Positions 33,676-42,300 are shown, counted from the first letter of the stretch. The stretch: DNA of 64,000 nt from Pseudomonas putida S13.1.2 (GCF_000498395.2 NZ_CP010979.1:2604001-2668000), one strand, 5' to 3'. Numbers and translations: made by a program. Notes: generated by a model from the letters alone, not told the origin.

Positions 33676-34863
33676 TTACGCCGGTTGCGCCACGCCAGGC
33701 TTGCTGGCCGCGCCCAGGCGCGGCACCTCGAAGCCATGGTCCAGGTCCAGTAGCGGGAACAGCAGGTCTGCCACCCGGTGCGCCTCATCAATCAGCGGGA
33801 AGCCCGACAGGATGAATGCCGACGTGCCCTGGGCCTCGTATTCACGGATGCGCTCGGCGACCTGTTCGGCGCTGCCGACCAGGTAAGTGCCGGCTGCAGG
33901 GCCGAGGATGTTGAAGCCGAACAAGCTGGGGCCCAGCCAGACGTTGGGGTAGATTTCCAGCTCGCGGGCTGTGGGCAGGCGCCCGGCGCGGATGCTGTCC
34001 AGGTTGCGCTGGATGCGCGGGTCGTCGCTGACGTAGCTGTCGAAGGTTTGCCCGGCAGGCAACTGGCGTTCGATGGCCGCGCGCGCGGTGGCCAGCGAGG
34101 TGCGCTGCAACAGGCGCTCTGCATGGGCCCAGGCCTCTTCCTCGGTTTCGCGCACGATCACTTGCAGGCGGGTGCCGTAGGTCAGCTCACGGCCGATCTT
34201 CGCCGCCTCGGCCGCCACCCGGCGGAACTTGTCGCCCAGCTTTTGCGGGGTGTCGGCGAAGCTCAGGTACACGTCCAGCAACTGCACCGAATGGGCTACG
34301 CCCGGTGCGGAAGTACCAGCGCCCCATAGCGGGATGCCGGGCTTTTGCTTGGGTGAGTGCCAACCGCCCAGCGGGTGATGGGCTGCGGCTGGCGAACGGG
34401 GTGACAACTTGACGTAGCGGCCGTCGTAACCCGCCGTTTCGCCGGCGTAGAAGCTTTGAAAGGCGCGCCAGTATTCCAGGCTGAAGTCGTAGCGTTCATC
34501 GTGCGGGTAATGCACGCCCAGGGTAGCCAGGCCGGCGTCGTTGCCGTTGACCACGTTGAACAGCAGGCGGCCGTTGGAGAACTGGTCAAAGGTGAGCGCC
34601 CATTTGGCCAACACCGCTGGCGACAACTCGCCCGGGTGCTGGGCGACCAGAAAGCGCAGGCGCTTGGTGGCGTCGATCAGCGCTGCCGACACGGCCAGGC
34701 TTTCGTTGGGGCTGGAGCCGAGCAGCGAGCCGTAGTAGCCCAGGCGGTCGGCGGCGATGGCCAGTTGCTTGAGGTGTTCGAAATCGGTGTGCCAGCGGCC
34801 TTCGGGCTCCCAGGGATAGGGGCCGTCGGGGGTGGTGAGGTACCAGAGGATTTTTACTGCCAT
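33676..34863 (-). CDS. FMN-dependent monooxygenase, SsuD-like (LLM 3)
   Basis: This 395-residue luciferase-like monooxygenase has SsuD-type features: N-terminal V-K-I-L-W-Y-L-T-T-P-D-G, then R-L-R-F-L-V-A-Q-H-P-G, N-G-R-L-L-F-N-V-V-N-G and L-V-G-S-A-E-Q-V-A-E-R-I. By eye it contains no Cys and no Met except the initiator, the strongest sulfur avoidance of the four LLM proteins along with LLM 4. It should oxidise a sulfonate or sulfone with reduced flavin from elsewhere. It is cotranscribed with the importer that follows. Confidence 0.87.
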   Translation of the reverse strand: MAVKILWYLTTPDGPYPWEPEGRWHTDFEHLKQLAIAADRLGYYGSLLGSSPNESLAVSAALIDATKRLRFLVAQHPGELSPAVLAKWALTFDQFSNGRLLFNVVNGNDAGLATLGVHYPHDERYDFSLEYWRAFQSFYAGETAGYDGRYVKLSPRSPAAAHHPLGGWHSPKQKPGIPLWGAGTSAPGVAHSVQLLDVYLSFADTPQKLGDKFRRVAAEAAKIGRELTYGTRLQVIVRETEEEAWAHAERLLQRTSLATARAAIERQLPAGQTFDSYVSDDPRIQRNLDSIRAGRLPTARELEIYPNVWLGPSLFGFNILGPAAGTYLVGSAEQVAERIREYEAQGTSAFILSGFPLIDEAHRVADLLFPLLDLDHGFEVPRLGAASKPGVAQPA

Positions 34864-34922
34864 GGGGCTGGATCCTTTTCAGATGAGGTGGTTGAGGGCA
34901 GGCCCCTGGGGCTGCTGCGCAG

Positions 34923-35003
34923 CCCTATCGCGACGCAAGGCCGCTCCCACATTGGTCGGCGTACGCAGGCCCTTGTGGGAGCGGCCTGGTGTCGCGACAG
35001 GGG
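34923..35003. repeat. Imperfect inverted REP pair inside the leftward operon
   Basis: CCCTATCGCGACGCAAGGCC (34923) and GCGGCCTGGTGTCGCGACAG (34981) form an inverted pair in the 164-bp gap between the aldolase-like gene and LLM 3. It may attenuate expression of the downstream importer. Confidence 0.7.
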
Positions 35004-35027
35004 CGCAAAGCGCCCCCAGCGATCGCA

Positions 35028-35765
35028 TCAGTTGCGCCGATCGATGCCTGGCACCAAGCCCAGTTCGGTCGCACGGTCGTACAACCCGCTCATCTTCCAC
35101 TGCTGGGTCAGCACCCCCGGCCCGTAAGGCCGCGACCCGCCCAGGGCATCGGCCAGCAACTGGATCTGCGCCCCCTCCTCCAGCAACAGGATGAACTCCG
35201 CCGTGGCCCGCAGCCCCTGCTTGCCCCACACCGTGGAGCCGCCGTTGGCTTCCAGAATGGCCAGGTTGAACGGGTTCTCGGCGATCTTGTCGAGGATGAA
35301 GTCCACCTCGGCCTGGCGCCGGTCGATGTACACCGGCAGCTCGCGGGCCAGCTGGTAACGCTGCACCGGCACGTAGTGGAACGGCAAGGTGCGGTGGGTT
35401 TGCGCCCAGGCACCCAGGTACGGGCTGTGCACATGCGACACGGTGGTGACGTCGGGGTGGGTCTGGAACAGCTTGGTATAACGCCCAAGGCCGCCTTTGC
35501 CCTTGCCGACAATGACGTTGCCGGCAAAGTCGGTGACGGTGGCCTGCAGCGGCTTGCGGTGGTTCCACGGCCCGCCGTAGTTCACCGACACCAGCAGCTC
35601 CTCACCCGGCACACGCTCGATGAAGCCGACCGTGCCATTGGCGGTGATGGTGTTGGTTTCGCGAAATACGCTGAAGGCCGCTTCGGCTTCGGCCACTACC
35701 TGGTCGATGAAGGCTTGCAGTTCGGCAGTGACGGGGCGTTCGTTGATCAGTACGGTCATGTTCAA
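35028..35765 (-). CDS. Class II aldolase/adducin-family protein
   Basis: This 245-residue protein has the class II aldolase fold signature S-H-V-H-S-P-Y-L-G-A-W-A, whose two His can bind Zn. Its usual third ligand and catalytic acidic residue could not be placed with certainty. Family members cleave or decarboxylate phosphorylated or hydroxy-keto acids. Linkage to a desulfinase-like gene 12 bp upstream and a monooxygenase downstream suggests it handles the carbon product left after C-S cleavage, but this is inference. It contains no Cys and only 3 Met. The start could be the first or third Met (35765 or 35759). Confidence 0.75.
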   Translation of the reverse strand: MNMTVLINERPVTAELQAFIDQVVAEAEAAFSVFRETNTITANGTVGFIERVPGEELLVSVNYGGPWNHRKPLQATVTDFAGNVIVGKGKGGLGRYTKLFQTHPDVTTVSHVHSPYLGAWAQTHRTLPFHYVPVQRYQLARELPVYIDRRQAEVDFILDKIAENPFNLAILEANGGSTVWGKQGLRATAEFILLLEEGAQIQLLADALGGSRPYGPGVLTQQWKMSGLYDRATELGLVPGIDRRN

Positions 35766-35777
35766 TCTCCAGTCAGG

Positions 35778-36838
35778 TCAGGCGCGGCGTTGGGCCAGCA
35801 GTTCATGGGCAGCTTGCAGAGGCCGCGGGTCGACCCAGTCGGCGATGTCGAAATCGGCTTCGAGGAAGCCGTGCAGGTACAGGAAGTCTTTTTGTGTGCC
35901 GAGGAAGGCCAGTCGCTGTGCGGACAGGTCCGGCGCCAGCGTGGTGTGGAAGTCACCGCGGTAGGCCTCGGCCACGCCCTGGCTGCCCGCGCGGGTTTCT
36001 TCTTCGAGAATGCGGTTGAGCGCGTCGCGGTTGCCGGCCGCCCACTCGGCGGCACGCAAGGTCTGGGCGAGGAAGCGCACCACCAGGTCGAAATGGTTGT
36101 CGAGCAGGCGCTGATGCACGGTGATCGGCCGGGGGTGCCGTTGTTGATGCGGTGGCGTGGGTCGGGCAGCAGGTCGAGGTCGACGCCGACCACCAGGCCC
36201 AGCCGGCGTGCGGCATCGGCCGCCGCCGCGCCTTTCACGTACACGGCATCGACTTCCCCGCGCGCCAGGTATTCCAGCCCCGACCATAGCCGCTGCAAGC
36301 CCAGCTCCGGGGTGGCGGCACTGGCCTGGTCGAGCAGGGCCACTTCCACCAGTTGCACGTCATCCAGGTGCAGGCCTGCCGAGGCCAGGGCGCCTTTGTA
36401 ACCGTGAAGGCTCATGGCCCGGGCAATGCTGCCTGGCCGGCTGTCGCCCCAGGCCGGCAGCGCCAGGCGTTTGCCGCGCAAGTCTGCGGCGCTGCGGATG
36501 CCGGAATCCGGGCGGACCAGGATGGTTTGCCATTCCTCGATCCAGGTCAGGCCGATCAGCCGGCTGGGCGAGCCGGCCGCACGTGCTGCCAGCGCCGGCA
36601 CATTCCCGCCTTCGCGAAACAGCCCGGGCAGCTGGTGATCGTAGTGGTGATGGCCAAGCTGACGGGCCTCCTGCAGGGTCGAGACAGGCAAGCCATCGGC
36701 GGCGAACTCTTGCTCAAGCCAGCCGAGCTTGTAGGCCAGGCCTGAGGCGGTGGGCACCGGGCAACGCGTGAACCAGATGCGTTCCAGGGCGGAGGGGTCG
36801 TCTGCCAGGCGTTTTGCTGTGGGGGTTGCGAAGGTCAT
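35778..36838 (-). pseudogene. DszB-like desulfinase homologue, frameshifted
   Basis: The reading frame from ATG 36838 (AAGGAG upstream) encodes I-W-F-T-R-C-P-V-P-T (Cys26) and, 39 residues on, H65 with R75 and G77-G78. This matches the DszB pattern Cys27/His60/Arg70/Gly73. After R-I-N-N-G-T-P the frame becomes nonsensical. The family-like sequence resumes in the next frame (P-I-T-V-H-Q-R-L-L-D-N-H-F-D) and ends at 35778. The switch falls at a C5 run (G5 on the plus strand, 36131-36135); one extra C restores the consensus N-N-G-T-P-R. It has no signal peptide, and Cys26 is the only Cys in the restored protein. It could be a true frameshift or an assembly error. Confidence 0.75.
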
Positions 36839-36871
36839 GGGGTGGCTCCTTGGGCGTCGTGCAAGCACCAT

Positions 36872-36887
36872 TGCAGTGTGCGTGCCA
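36872..36887 (-). promoter_or_regulatory. Sigma54 -24/-12 promoter, leftward operon
   Basis: On the minus strand TGGCACG-CACA-CTGCA matches the consensus with one mismatch and exact GG-N10-GC spacing. It lies 33 bp before the DszB-like start at 36838 and faces away from the sfnB promoter. Confidence 0.75.
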
Positions 36888-36971
36888 ACCGCTGGAGGTC
36901 TTGATTTACATGGGATTGGTTGTTTCGCCAGGTCGTTGGGTGCTTGGCTGGGAGCAGGATTGCGGGTGGGG

Positions 36972-36987
36972 TGCTGCCAGATCAGCA
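36972..36987. promoter_or_regulatory. Enhancer palindrome variant TGCTGC-N4-TCAGCA (site B1)
   Basis: It has the same 6-4-6 geometry as the perfect sites with one mismatch in the right arm, and lies 23 bp before site B2. Both sit between the two divergent sigma54 promoters. Confidence 0.55.
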
Positions 36988-36994
36988 GGGTGGC

Positions 36995-37010
36995 TGCTGC
37001 TGGGGCAGCA
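36995..37010. promoter_or_regulatory. Enhancer palindrome TGCTGC-N4-GCAGCA (site B2)
   Basis: This is a perfect palindrome with spacer TGGG. It lies 108 bp from the leftward promoter and 42 bp from the rightward one, so a single activator cluster could serve both. Confidence 0.7.
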
Positions 37011-37051
37011 AGAGGTTATACAAGCCGCGCAGCATGGGGCCTGAAGAGGGG

Positions 37052-37067
37052 TGGCAAAGATATTGCT
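37052..37067 (+). promoter_or_regulatory. Sigma54 -24/-12 promoter for sfnB
   Basis: TGGCAAA-GATA-TTGCT fits the consensus with exact GG-N10-GC spacing. It lies about 150 bp upstream of sfnB; the leader contains a REP pair. Confidence 0.65.
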
Positions 37068-37094
37068 CTAGGGCTTGGTACCGCGGTGTGGCCA

Positions 37095-37178
37095 TTCGCG
37101 GGCATGCCCGCTCCCACAAGGGCCAGCACAACCCTCAAGGGCAGTGCCGCCCCTGTGGGAGCGGGCAAGCCCGCGAAA
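37095..37178. repeat. Inverted REP pair in the sfnB leader
   Basis: TTCGCGGGCATGCCCGCTCC (37095) pairs with GAGCGGGCAAGCCCGCGAA (37160). It lies between the sfnB promoter and its start codon. The rest of the 378-bp gap 36839-37216 holds two sigma54 promoters and two enhancer sites. Confidence 0.75.
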
Positions 37179-37216
37179 CAGGCGCACTGGCCCTTCAGAC
37201 AATTCGAGACCCCTCC

Positions 37217-38449
37217 ATGAGTGCCATAGAACCTTCCCCTGCCCGCCGCCTCACCAGCGAAACCGAAGCCATCGAAACCGCCCGCCAGGTCGCCGCGCAA
37301 ATCGCCGAACTGGCCGCCGACCCGCGCAATAATGGCCAGCTCCCCCACCGCCAGGCCGAGCTGTTGTCCAGCAGCGGCCTGACCGCCATCGCGGTGCCCG
37401 CCCAGTTCGGCGGCCTCGGTGCCTCGGTGCAGACCGTGGTCGAAACCGTGCGCCTGATCTCCACCGCCGACGGCGGTGTCGGCCAGTTGCTGCAAATTCA
37501 CAACGTGATGCTGCGGGGCATCTTTACCGGCTACCCCGATGAAGTACGCGACCGGCTGATTGCCGACGTGCTCGCTGGCAAGCGCTTCGGCAACGCCCTG
37601 GCCGAAGTCGGCGGCAAGAACAAGTTCGCCCTCAAGACCCGCGTCGAGCGCCGCGCCGATGGCCAGTGGGTACTCAACGGCAGCAAGTTCTACTCCACCG
37701 GTTCCTACCTGGCCGAGTGGATCTCGCTGACCGCCGCCAGCGAAGACGGCGGCGTCGGCGTGCTGCTGCACCGCGATACCCCCGGGCTGACCCTGATTGA
37801 TGACTGGCAAGCCTTCGGCCAGCAGAACTCGGTAAGCGGTACGGTGAACTTCGACAACATCGTGCTCGACGAGCGCTACCTGACCCGCCGCAGCGGGCCG
37901 ATGAAGCGCACTGGCCTGACCTTCCCGCAGATCCTCCACGCCGCCATCGACACCGGCATCGCCGCTGGCGCCTTGCAGGCCGCTGTCGAGTACCTGCGCG
38001 AGCATGCCCGGGCCTGGGTGGAGAGCGGCGTCGAGCGCGCCAGTGACGAGCCGCATGTCATTCGCCAGATCGGTGAGTATGCCGTGGCGCTGCGCGGCGC
38101 CGAGTCGGTGCTGCGCGAGGCGGCGCGGGTGTTCGACGAACACGAGCGCGACCCGGAGAACAAGGCGTTGCAGGATGAGCTGATCCTGTCGGTAGCGACC
38201 GCCCGTGCGCATTCCGATGCTGCATCGCTGAAGATTTCCAGCGACCTGTTCTCGTTGCTGGGGGCCAGCGCTTCGCTGAGCAAGTGGAACCTCGACCGCT
38301 TCTGGCGCAATGCCCGGGTGCACACCACCCACGACCCGATCCGCTGGCGGCTGCACAACGTGGGCAACTACTACCTGAACGGGGCAGACCCGGGGGAGTA
38401 CACGGCGGTGCTCAATGCCAAGGAGAGCCAGGGTGCTACCCGCCGTTGA
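37217..38449 (+). CDS. sfnB: SfnB-family flavoprotein (acyl-CoA dehydrogenase/DszC superfamily)
   Basis: The 410-residue protein has an acyl-CoA-dehydrogenase fold: N-terminal helical domain (Q-F-G-G-L-G-A-S-V), central beta domain (N-G-S-K-F-Y-S-T-G-S-Y-L-A-E-W) and C-terminal four-helix domain ending D-R-F-W-R-N-A-R-V-H-T-T-H-D-P. The last motif is characteristic of the SfnB/DszC/MsuC flavin monooxygenase group rather than true dehydrogenases. SfnB is needed for dimethyl-sulfone-type sulfur use in P. putida, and relatives oxidise sulfinates or sulfides with reduced flavin. ATG 37217 is chosen; the frame runs back to 36920 through the enhancer sites. It contains no Cys and 3 Met. Confidence 0.88.
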   Translation: MSAIEPSPARRLTSETEAIETARQVAAQIAELAADPRNNGQLPHRQAELLSSSGLTAIAVPAQFGGLGASVQTVVETVRLISTADGGVGQLLQIHNVMLRGIFTGYPDEVRDRLIADVLAGKRFGNALAEVGGKNKFALKTRVERRADGQWVLNGSKFYSTGSYLAEWISLTAASEDGGVGVLLHRDTPGLTLIDDWQAFGQQNSVSGTVNFDNIVLDERYLTRRSGPMKRTGLTFPQILHAAIDTGIAAGALQAAVEYLREHARAWVESGVERASDEPHVIRQIGEYAVALRGAESVLREAARVFDEHERDPENKALQDELILSVATARAHSDAASLKISSDLFSLLGASASLSKWNLDRFWRNARVHTTHDPIRWRLHNVGNYYLNGADPGEYTAVLNAKESQGATRR

Positions 38450-38463
38450 GCCGGGTTTGGGCG

Positions 38464-38510
38464 GGGGCGCTTTGCGCCCCTATCGCGACACAAGGCCGCT
38501 CCTACAAGGG
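38464..38510. repeat. Single REP element with GC-rich hairpin after sfnB
   Basis: GGGGGCGC-TTT-GCGCCCC is a hairpin joined to the REP core TATCGCGACACAAGGCCGCT. It lies between sfnB and the first exporter gene and may cause partial termination. Confidence 0.65.
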
Positions 38511-38538
38511 CGGCGTCGCATTCGGATCGAGCATTTAC

Positions 38539-40314
38539 ATGAACCACCCGCTTCTTCGGGCATTGGCCATCTACCGCGAAATGCCTTGGCGCTTTGCTCT
38601 GGTCACTGCCTTGTACATCGCCGGCAACCTCGGCCTGGCCTGGCAACAGTGGCTGATCGGCCATGCGGTCGATGATGTCAGCGCCGGCCGCGCCGTGCTG
38701 CGCCTGGCCGACGGCAACCTGGACGCCAGCGTGGCCTGGCACTGGTTGTGGTTGCTGCTGGCCATCGCCCTGGGCCGCGGCCTGCTGCAATACGCCGCCG
38801 CCGTGCTGTCGCTGGTGCTCAGCCAGGCCCTGCTCACGCGCCTGCGTGAACGTATCCTCAGCCAGGTGCAGCGCCTGCACCTGGGCTATCACTGGCAGCA
38901 CGGCATGGGCGAACTGGTCACCCGCACCACCCGCGATGCCGACAAAGTGCGCGACGCGCTGATCACCTTCTGGCGGCAGATCATCGAAACCCCGCTGGTG
39001 GTAATCGTCGCGGTGGGCCTGCTGAGTTGGTACGACCCGCTGCTGGGGCTGGTGCCACTGCTGCTGACCGGCGCCGGGCTATGGCTGTTCGTGGTGCAGA
39101 CCGATCGCCTGGTCACACTCGACCGCGCCGTGGCCTCTGCCTACGACCAGGTCAGCCAGGACCTGGCGGAAGGCATCGGTGGCGTGCGGGTAATCAAGGC
39201 CTTTGGCCTGGAACAGCAGCGCATTGCCCGCTTCGCCCGGCAGGTGGAGGTGTTCACCGGCCATGCCCGCGCCGCCCTGGTCTACGCCAGTTCGCGCATT
39301 CCGCTGCCGCAGGCGGTGGTGGCGCTGGGGCATGTGTGGATCCTGGTGTACGGCGCCCATCGCGTAGCAGCCGGCGCGCTGGGCATCGGCGAGCTGGTCA
39401 CTTCGCTGCTGGTGGCTACCACGCTGGTGTTCCGCATCGAAGGCATAGGCCGGGTAATGCAGACCTTCGCCGATGCCCGCGCCAGCGCCGAACGCATCTG
39501 GCAACTGCTGGACGAACGCCCGGCCATTGTCGGCGGCCATGCCACCCTGCCTGCGGGGCCGTTGGGGCTGAAGCTTGACCAGGTGCAGGTCAGTGCGGCA
39601 GAGGCTGGCCGGCCTGTCCTGCAGGGCTGCTCGCTAACCCTGCTGCCCGGTGAAGTGGTGGCGTTGGTCGGCGCCACCGGCACCGGCAAAAGCCTGCTGG
39701 CCAGCCTGCTGCCACGTTTGGCCGATGCACAGCACGGCAGCGTGCAGGTCGGTAGCGACACTGCCGGTTGGCACAACGTGCGCGACCTCGACCTGGCCGA
39801 CCTGCGCCGCCGCGTGCAAGTGCTGCCGCAGGAAAGCTTTCTGTTCTCCGACAGCCTGGCCGCCAACCTGCGCATGGCCGCACCGCAGGCCAGCGACGCC
39901 CAGTTGCGTGAAGCATTGCGCCTGGCCGCCGCCGAGGATGTGCTGGAACGCCTGCCCCACGGCCTGGACACCCCGTTGGGCGACCGCGGCGTGACCCTGT
40001 CCGGCGGCCAGCGCCAGCGCCTGTGCCTGGCCCGGGCGCTGCTGGGCGCGCCGGACATCCTCTGCCTGGACGACGCCACCAGCGCCCTGGATGCCCTGGG
40101 CGAACGCCAGGTGCTGCACAACATCCGCCGCCTGCACAGCGCCAGCGGCCAAGGCCCGACCTTGCTGCTGATCACCAGTCGCCTCTCCACCCTGCTGCTG
40201 GCCGACCGCGTGCTGATGCTGGAAAACGGCCGCATCACTGCCAACGGCAGCCATGCCGAGCTGTGCACGAACAACGCCCATTACCGCGACTTGCTGGGGA
40301 TCGACCATGACTGA
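38539..40314 (+). CDS. ABC exporter half-transporter with degenerate nucleotide site
   Basis: This 591-residue protein has six membrane helices and one ABC domain. ATG 38539 begins M-N-H-P-L-L-R-A-L-A-I-Y; the longer frame lies in the REP region. Walker A is G-A-T-G-T-G-K-S and the signature is canonical L-S-G-G-Q-R-Q-R. The catalytic glutamate after Walker B is Asp (C-L-D-D-A-T-S-A) and the H-loop His is Ser (I-T-S-R-L-S). These changes mark the degenerate partner of a heterodimeric exporter. The second half overlaps it by 8 bp. The substrate is unknown. Its Cys and Met content is normal, unlike the starvation-induced proteins around it. Confidence 0.85.
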   Translation: MNHPLLRALAIYREMPWRFALVTALYIAGNLGLAWQQWLIGHAVDDVSAGRAVLRLADGNLDASVAWHWLWLLLAIALGRGLLQYAAAVLSLVLSQALLTRLRERILSQVQRLHLGYHWQHGMGELVTRTTRDADKVRDALITFWRQIIETPLVVIVAVGLLSWYDPLLGLVPLLLTGAGLWLFVVQTDRLVTLDRAVASAYDQVSQDLAEGIGGVRVIKAFGLEQQRIARFARQVEVFTGHARAALVYASSRIPLPQAVVALGHVWILVYGAHRVAAGALGIGELVTSLLVATTLVFRIEGIGRVMQTFADARASAERIWQLLDERPAIVGGHATLPAGPLGLKLDQVQVSAAEAGRPVLQGCSLTLLPGEVVALVGATGTGKSLLASLLPRLADAQHGSVQVGSDTAGWHNVRDLDLADLRRRVQVLPQESFLFSDSLAANLRMAAPQASDAQLREALRLAAAEDVLERLPHGLDTPLGDRGVTLSGGQRQRLCLARALLGAPDILCLDDATSALDALGERQVLHNIRRLHSASGQGPTLLLITSRLSTLLLADRVLMLENGRITANGSHAELCTNNAHYRDLLGIDHD

Positions 40315-42157
40315 TGCGCAGCACACCCCCGCCAGCGATATCGACATCGAGCAGCGCTTGGCCCGCCAGGCGCTGGACCGGGGCATGTTCCACCGCTTGC
40401 TGCCGCTGTTGCAGCCCATTCGCGGGCAGATCCTTGCCGTGATCGGCATCGAGCTGCTGCTGGTATTTACCGTGTTCCTGCGCCCGTGGTTCGTGCGTGA
40501 ACTGCTGGACAAAGGCCTGGTGCCCAGCGCCGACCACTGGCTGCTCGACGAGCGCCTGGTGCTGTGGCTGGGCCTGGGGTTGGCAGCGAGCTGGCTGGGG
40601 CGCTTTCTGCTGGCGGGGGTATCGCAGTTTATCGCCGGGCGCGCGGCGATCGGCGTGCTCAACGCCCTGCGGGTGAACGTGTTCGCCCATGTGCAGGCGC
40701 TGTCGGTGAGCTACTTCGACCAGACCCGCGCCGGGCGCATCATTTCCCGTGCCGACCGTGACGTGGATGCGCTGGAGCCATTGCTGGTGCAAGGGCCGCC
40801 CGAGCTACTCGGCGCCCTGCTGCGCTGCGGCCTGGCAGCGGTAATGCTGTGGCGTATCGAGCCCAGCTTTTTCTACAGCCTGGCTGCCACAGTGCCGTTG
40901 TTGGCCGTGGCCACCTGGCGCTTCAAACGGGTTTCGCAGCGCAACTGGGCCAAGGTAGCCGAGCAGCGCAGCCGCTTCACCGCCCACTTGGTGGAAAGTG
41001 TGAGCGGGGTGCGGCTGATTCAGCAATGCGGGCAAGAGCAGACCAACCAGGCACGTTACCGACGCCTGCTGGAAGACTTCAACCAGGCGCTGATCCGCGG
41101 CAGCCTGCGCGCCGGCTGGTTTGCCCCGTTTACCGCGTTGCTCAGCACCGCCGGCATGGCCGTACTGTTGCTGGTCGGTGCTCATGGCCTGGCCGAGGGC
41201 AAGGTCAGCGTGGGGCAGGTGGCCGAGAGCCTGTTCTACGTGTTCCTGTTCCTTGGGCCGCTGCAAGAGCTGTCGGACCTGTTCGAGCGCTACGCCACCG
41301 GCAGCGCTTCAGCCCAGCGCATCTTCCTGTTGCTCGACACCCGCCCGCAAGTGCTTGACCCGCCAGCGCCACACGCCCTGACCAGGGCGCGCGGCCAGGT
41401 GGAGTTCGACGCGGTTGGTTTTGCCTATGCGCCAAACAGCCCGCGCCCGGTGATCGACGGCCTCGACCTGCATATTCGCGCCGGTGAAGTACTGGCCATC
41501 GTCGGCCCCTCGGGGCATGGCAAGAGCACCCTGGTGCAGTTGCTGACGCGTTTCTACGAAGTGCAGCACGGCGCCGTGAAGCTGGACGGCATCGACCTGC
41601 GTGCGCTGGCCCAGCACGACCTGCGGCGCAACGTGGGCGTGGTGCTGCAGGACAACGTGCTGTTCAGTGGCAGCATCCTCGACAACCTGCGCCTGGCCGC
41701 GCCCCACGCAGACGATGCGCAGTTGATGAGCGCCGCCCGTGAGCTGGGGGCCGACGAAGTGCTGGAGCGCCTGCCGCAGCGCTACCACACCGAAGTCGGC
41801 CCGCTGGGCGCACACCTGAGCCATGGCCAGCGCCAGCTGGTGTGCCTGGTGCGGGCCTACCTGGCCGACCCGGCGGTGTTGGTGCTGGACGAAGCCACCT
41901 CGGCAGTGGACGTGCACACCGAGCGACGTATCCAGCGCGCGCTGCGCAGGCTGTGCCAGGGGCGCACGGCCATCATCATCGCCCACCGCCTGGCGACCAT
42001 TCGCGATGCCGACCGGATTGCCGTGGTGAAGCATGGGCGGGTGGTGGAGCAAGGGGCGCATGCCGATTTGATCGGTCGTAGTGGGGCGTATGCGGCGCTG
42101 TACGACGCGTACCTGCGCAGTGCTGGAGAGGTTGTAACCGAGGAGATCGGAGTCTGA
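40307..42157 (+). CDS. ABC exporter half-transporter, catalytic partner
   Basis: This 616-residue ABC exporter subunit has an N-terminal cytoplasmic stretch and six helices. Walker A is G-P-S-G-H-G-K-S, Walker B canonical (V-L-V-L-D-E-A-T-S-A) and the H-loop canonical (I-I-A-H-R-L). Its signature is altered to L-S-H-G-Q. In the head-to-tail dimer that altered signature faces the degenerate Walker B and H-loop of the partner, so all substitutions fall in one composite site and the other site is fully canonical. The start overlaps the partner's stop (ATGACTGA). It may export toxic sulfur intermediates or an unrelated compound; the sequence does not say. Confidence 0.85.
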   Translation: MTDAQHTPASDIDIEQRLARQALDRGMFHRLLPLLQPIRGQILAVIGIELLLVFTVFLRPWFVRELLDKGLVPSADHWLLDERLVLWLGLGLAASWLGRFLLAGVSQFIAGRAAIGVLNALRVNVFAHVQALSVSYFDQTRAGRIISRADRDVDALEPLLVQGPPELLGALLRCGLAAVMLWRIEPSFFYSLAATVPLLAVATWRFKRVSQRNWAKVAEQRSRFTAHLVESVSGVRLIQQCGQEQTNQARYRRLLEDFNQALIRGSLRAGWFAPFTALLSTAGMAVLLLVGAHGLAEGKVSVGQVAESLFYVFLFLGPLQELSDLFERYATGSASAQRIFLLLDTRPQVLDPPAPHALTRARGQVEFDAVGFAYAPNSPRPVIDGLDLHIRAGEVLAIVGPSGHGKSTLVQLLTRFYEVQHGAVKLDGIDLRALAQHDLRRNVGVVLQDNVLFSGSILDNLRLAAPHADDAQLMSAARELGADEVLERLPQRYHTEVGPLGAHLSHGQRQLVCLVRAYLADPAVLVLDEATSAVDVHTERRIQRALRRLCQGRTAIIIAHRLATIRDADRIAVVKHGRVVEQGAHADLIGRSGAYAALYDAYLRSAGEVVTEEIGV

Positions 42158-42160
42158 CTT

Positions 42161-42261
42161 GCCGGCCTCTTCGCGGGTAAACCCGCTCCCACAGGATCAC
42201 CACAGCATTCAATACCTGTGAGGTACCTGTGGGAGCGGGTTCACCCGCGAAGAGGCCGGGC
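42161..42261. repeat. Inverted REP pair after the exporter operon
   Basis: GCCGGCCTCTTCGCGGG at 42161 pairs with CCCGCGAAGAGGCCGG around 42244-42259. It lies just upstream of enhancer sites C1 and C2 in the 270-bp gap before the LLM 4 gene, and probably ends exporter transcripts. Confidence 0.75.
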
Positions 42262-42268
42262 CTGTTCA

Positions 42269-42284
42269 TGCTGCTACCCCAGCA
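42269..42284. promoter_or_regulatory. Enhancer palindrome variant TGCTGC-N4-CCAGCA (site C1)
   Basis: Same 6-4-6 geometry with one mismatch. It is 32 bp, about three helical turns, before site C2, so both could be bound on one face of the DNA. Confidence 0.5.
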
Positions 42285-42300
42285 TCCATTGCTGCCGCAC

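Noticed and set aside
35762..36287. Two separate genes in the region of the frameshifted DszB homologue
   Set aside because: The downstream frame has no start or ribosome site of its own and aligns with the C-terminal half of the paralogues, so one broken gene explains both.
36950..36966. A second rightward sigma54-like match (TGGGAGC-N4-TTGC) before sfnB
   Set aside because: It has several mismatches and lies upstream of the enhancer sites; the match at 37052 is much better.
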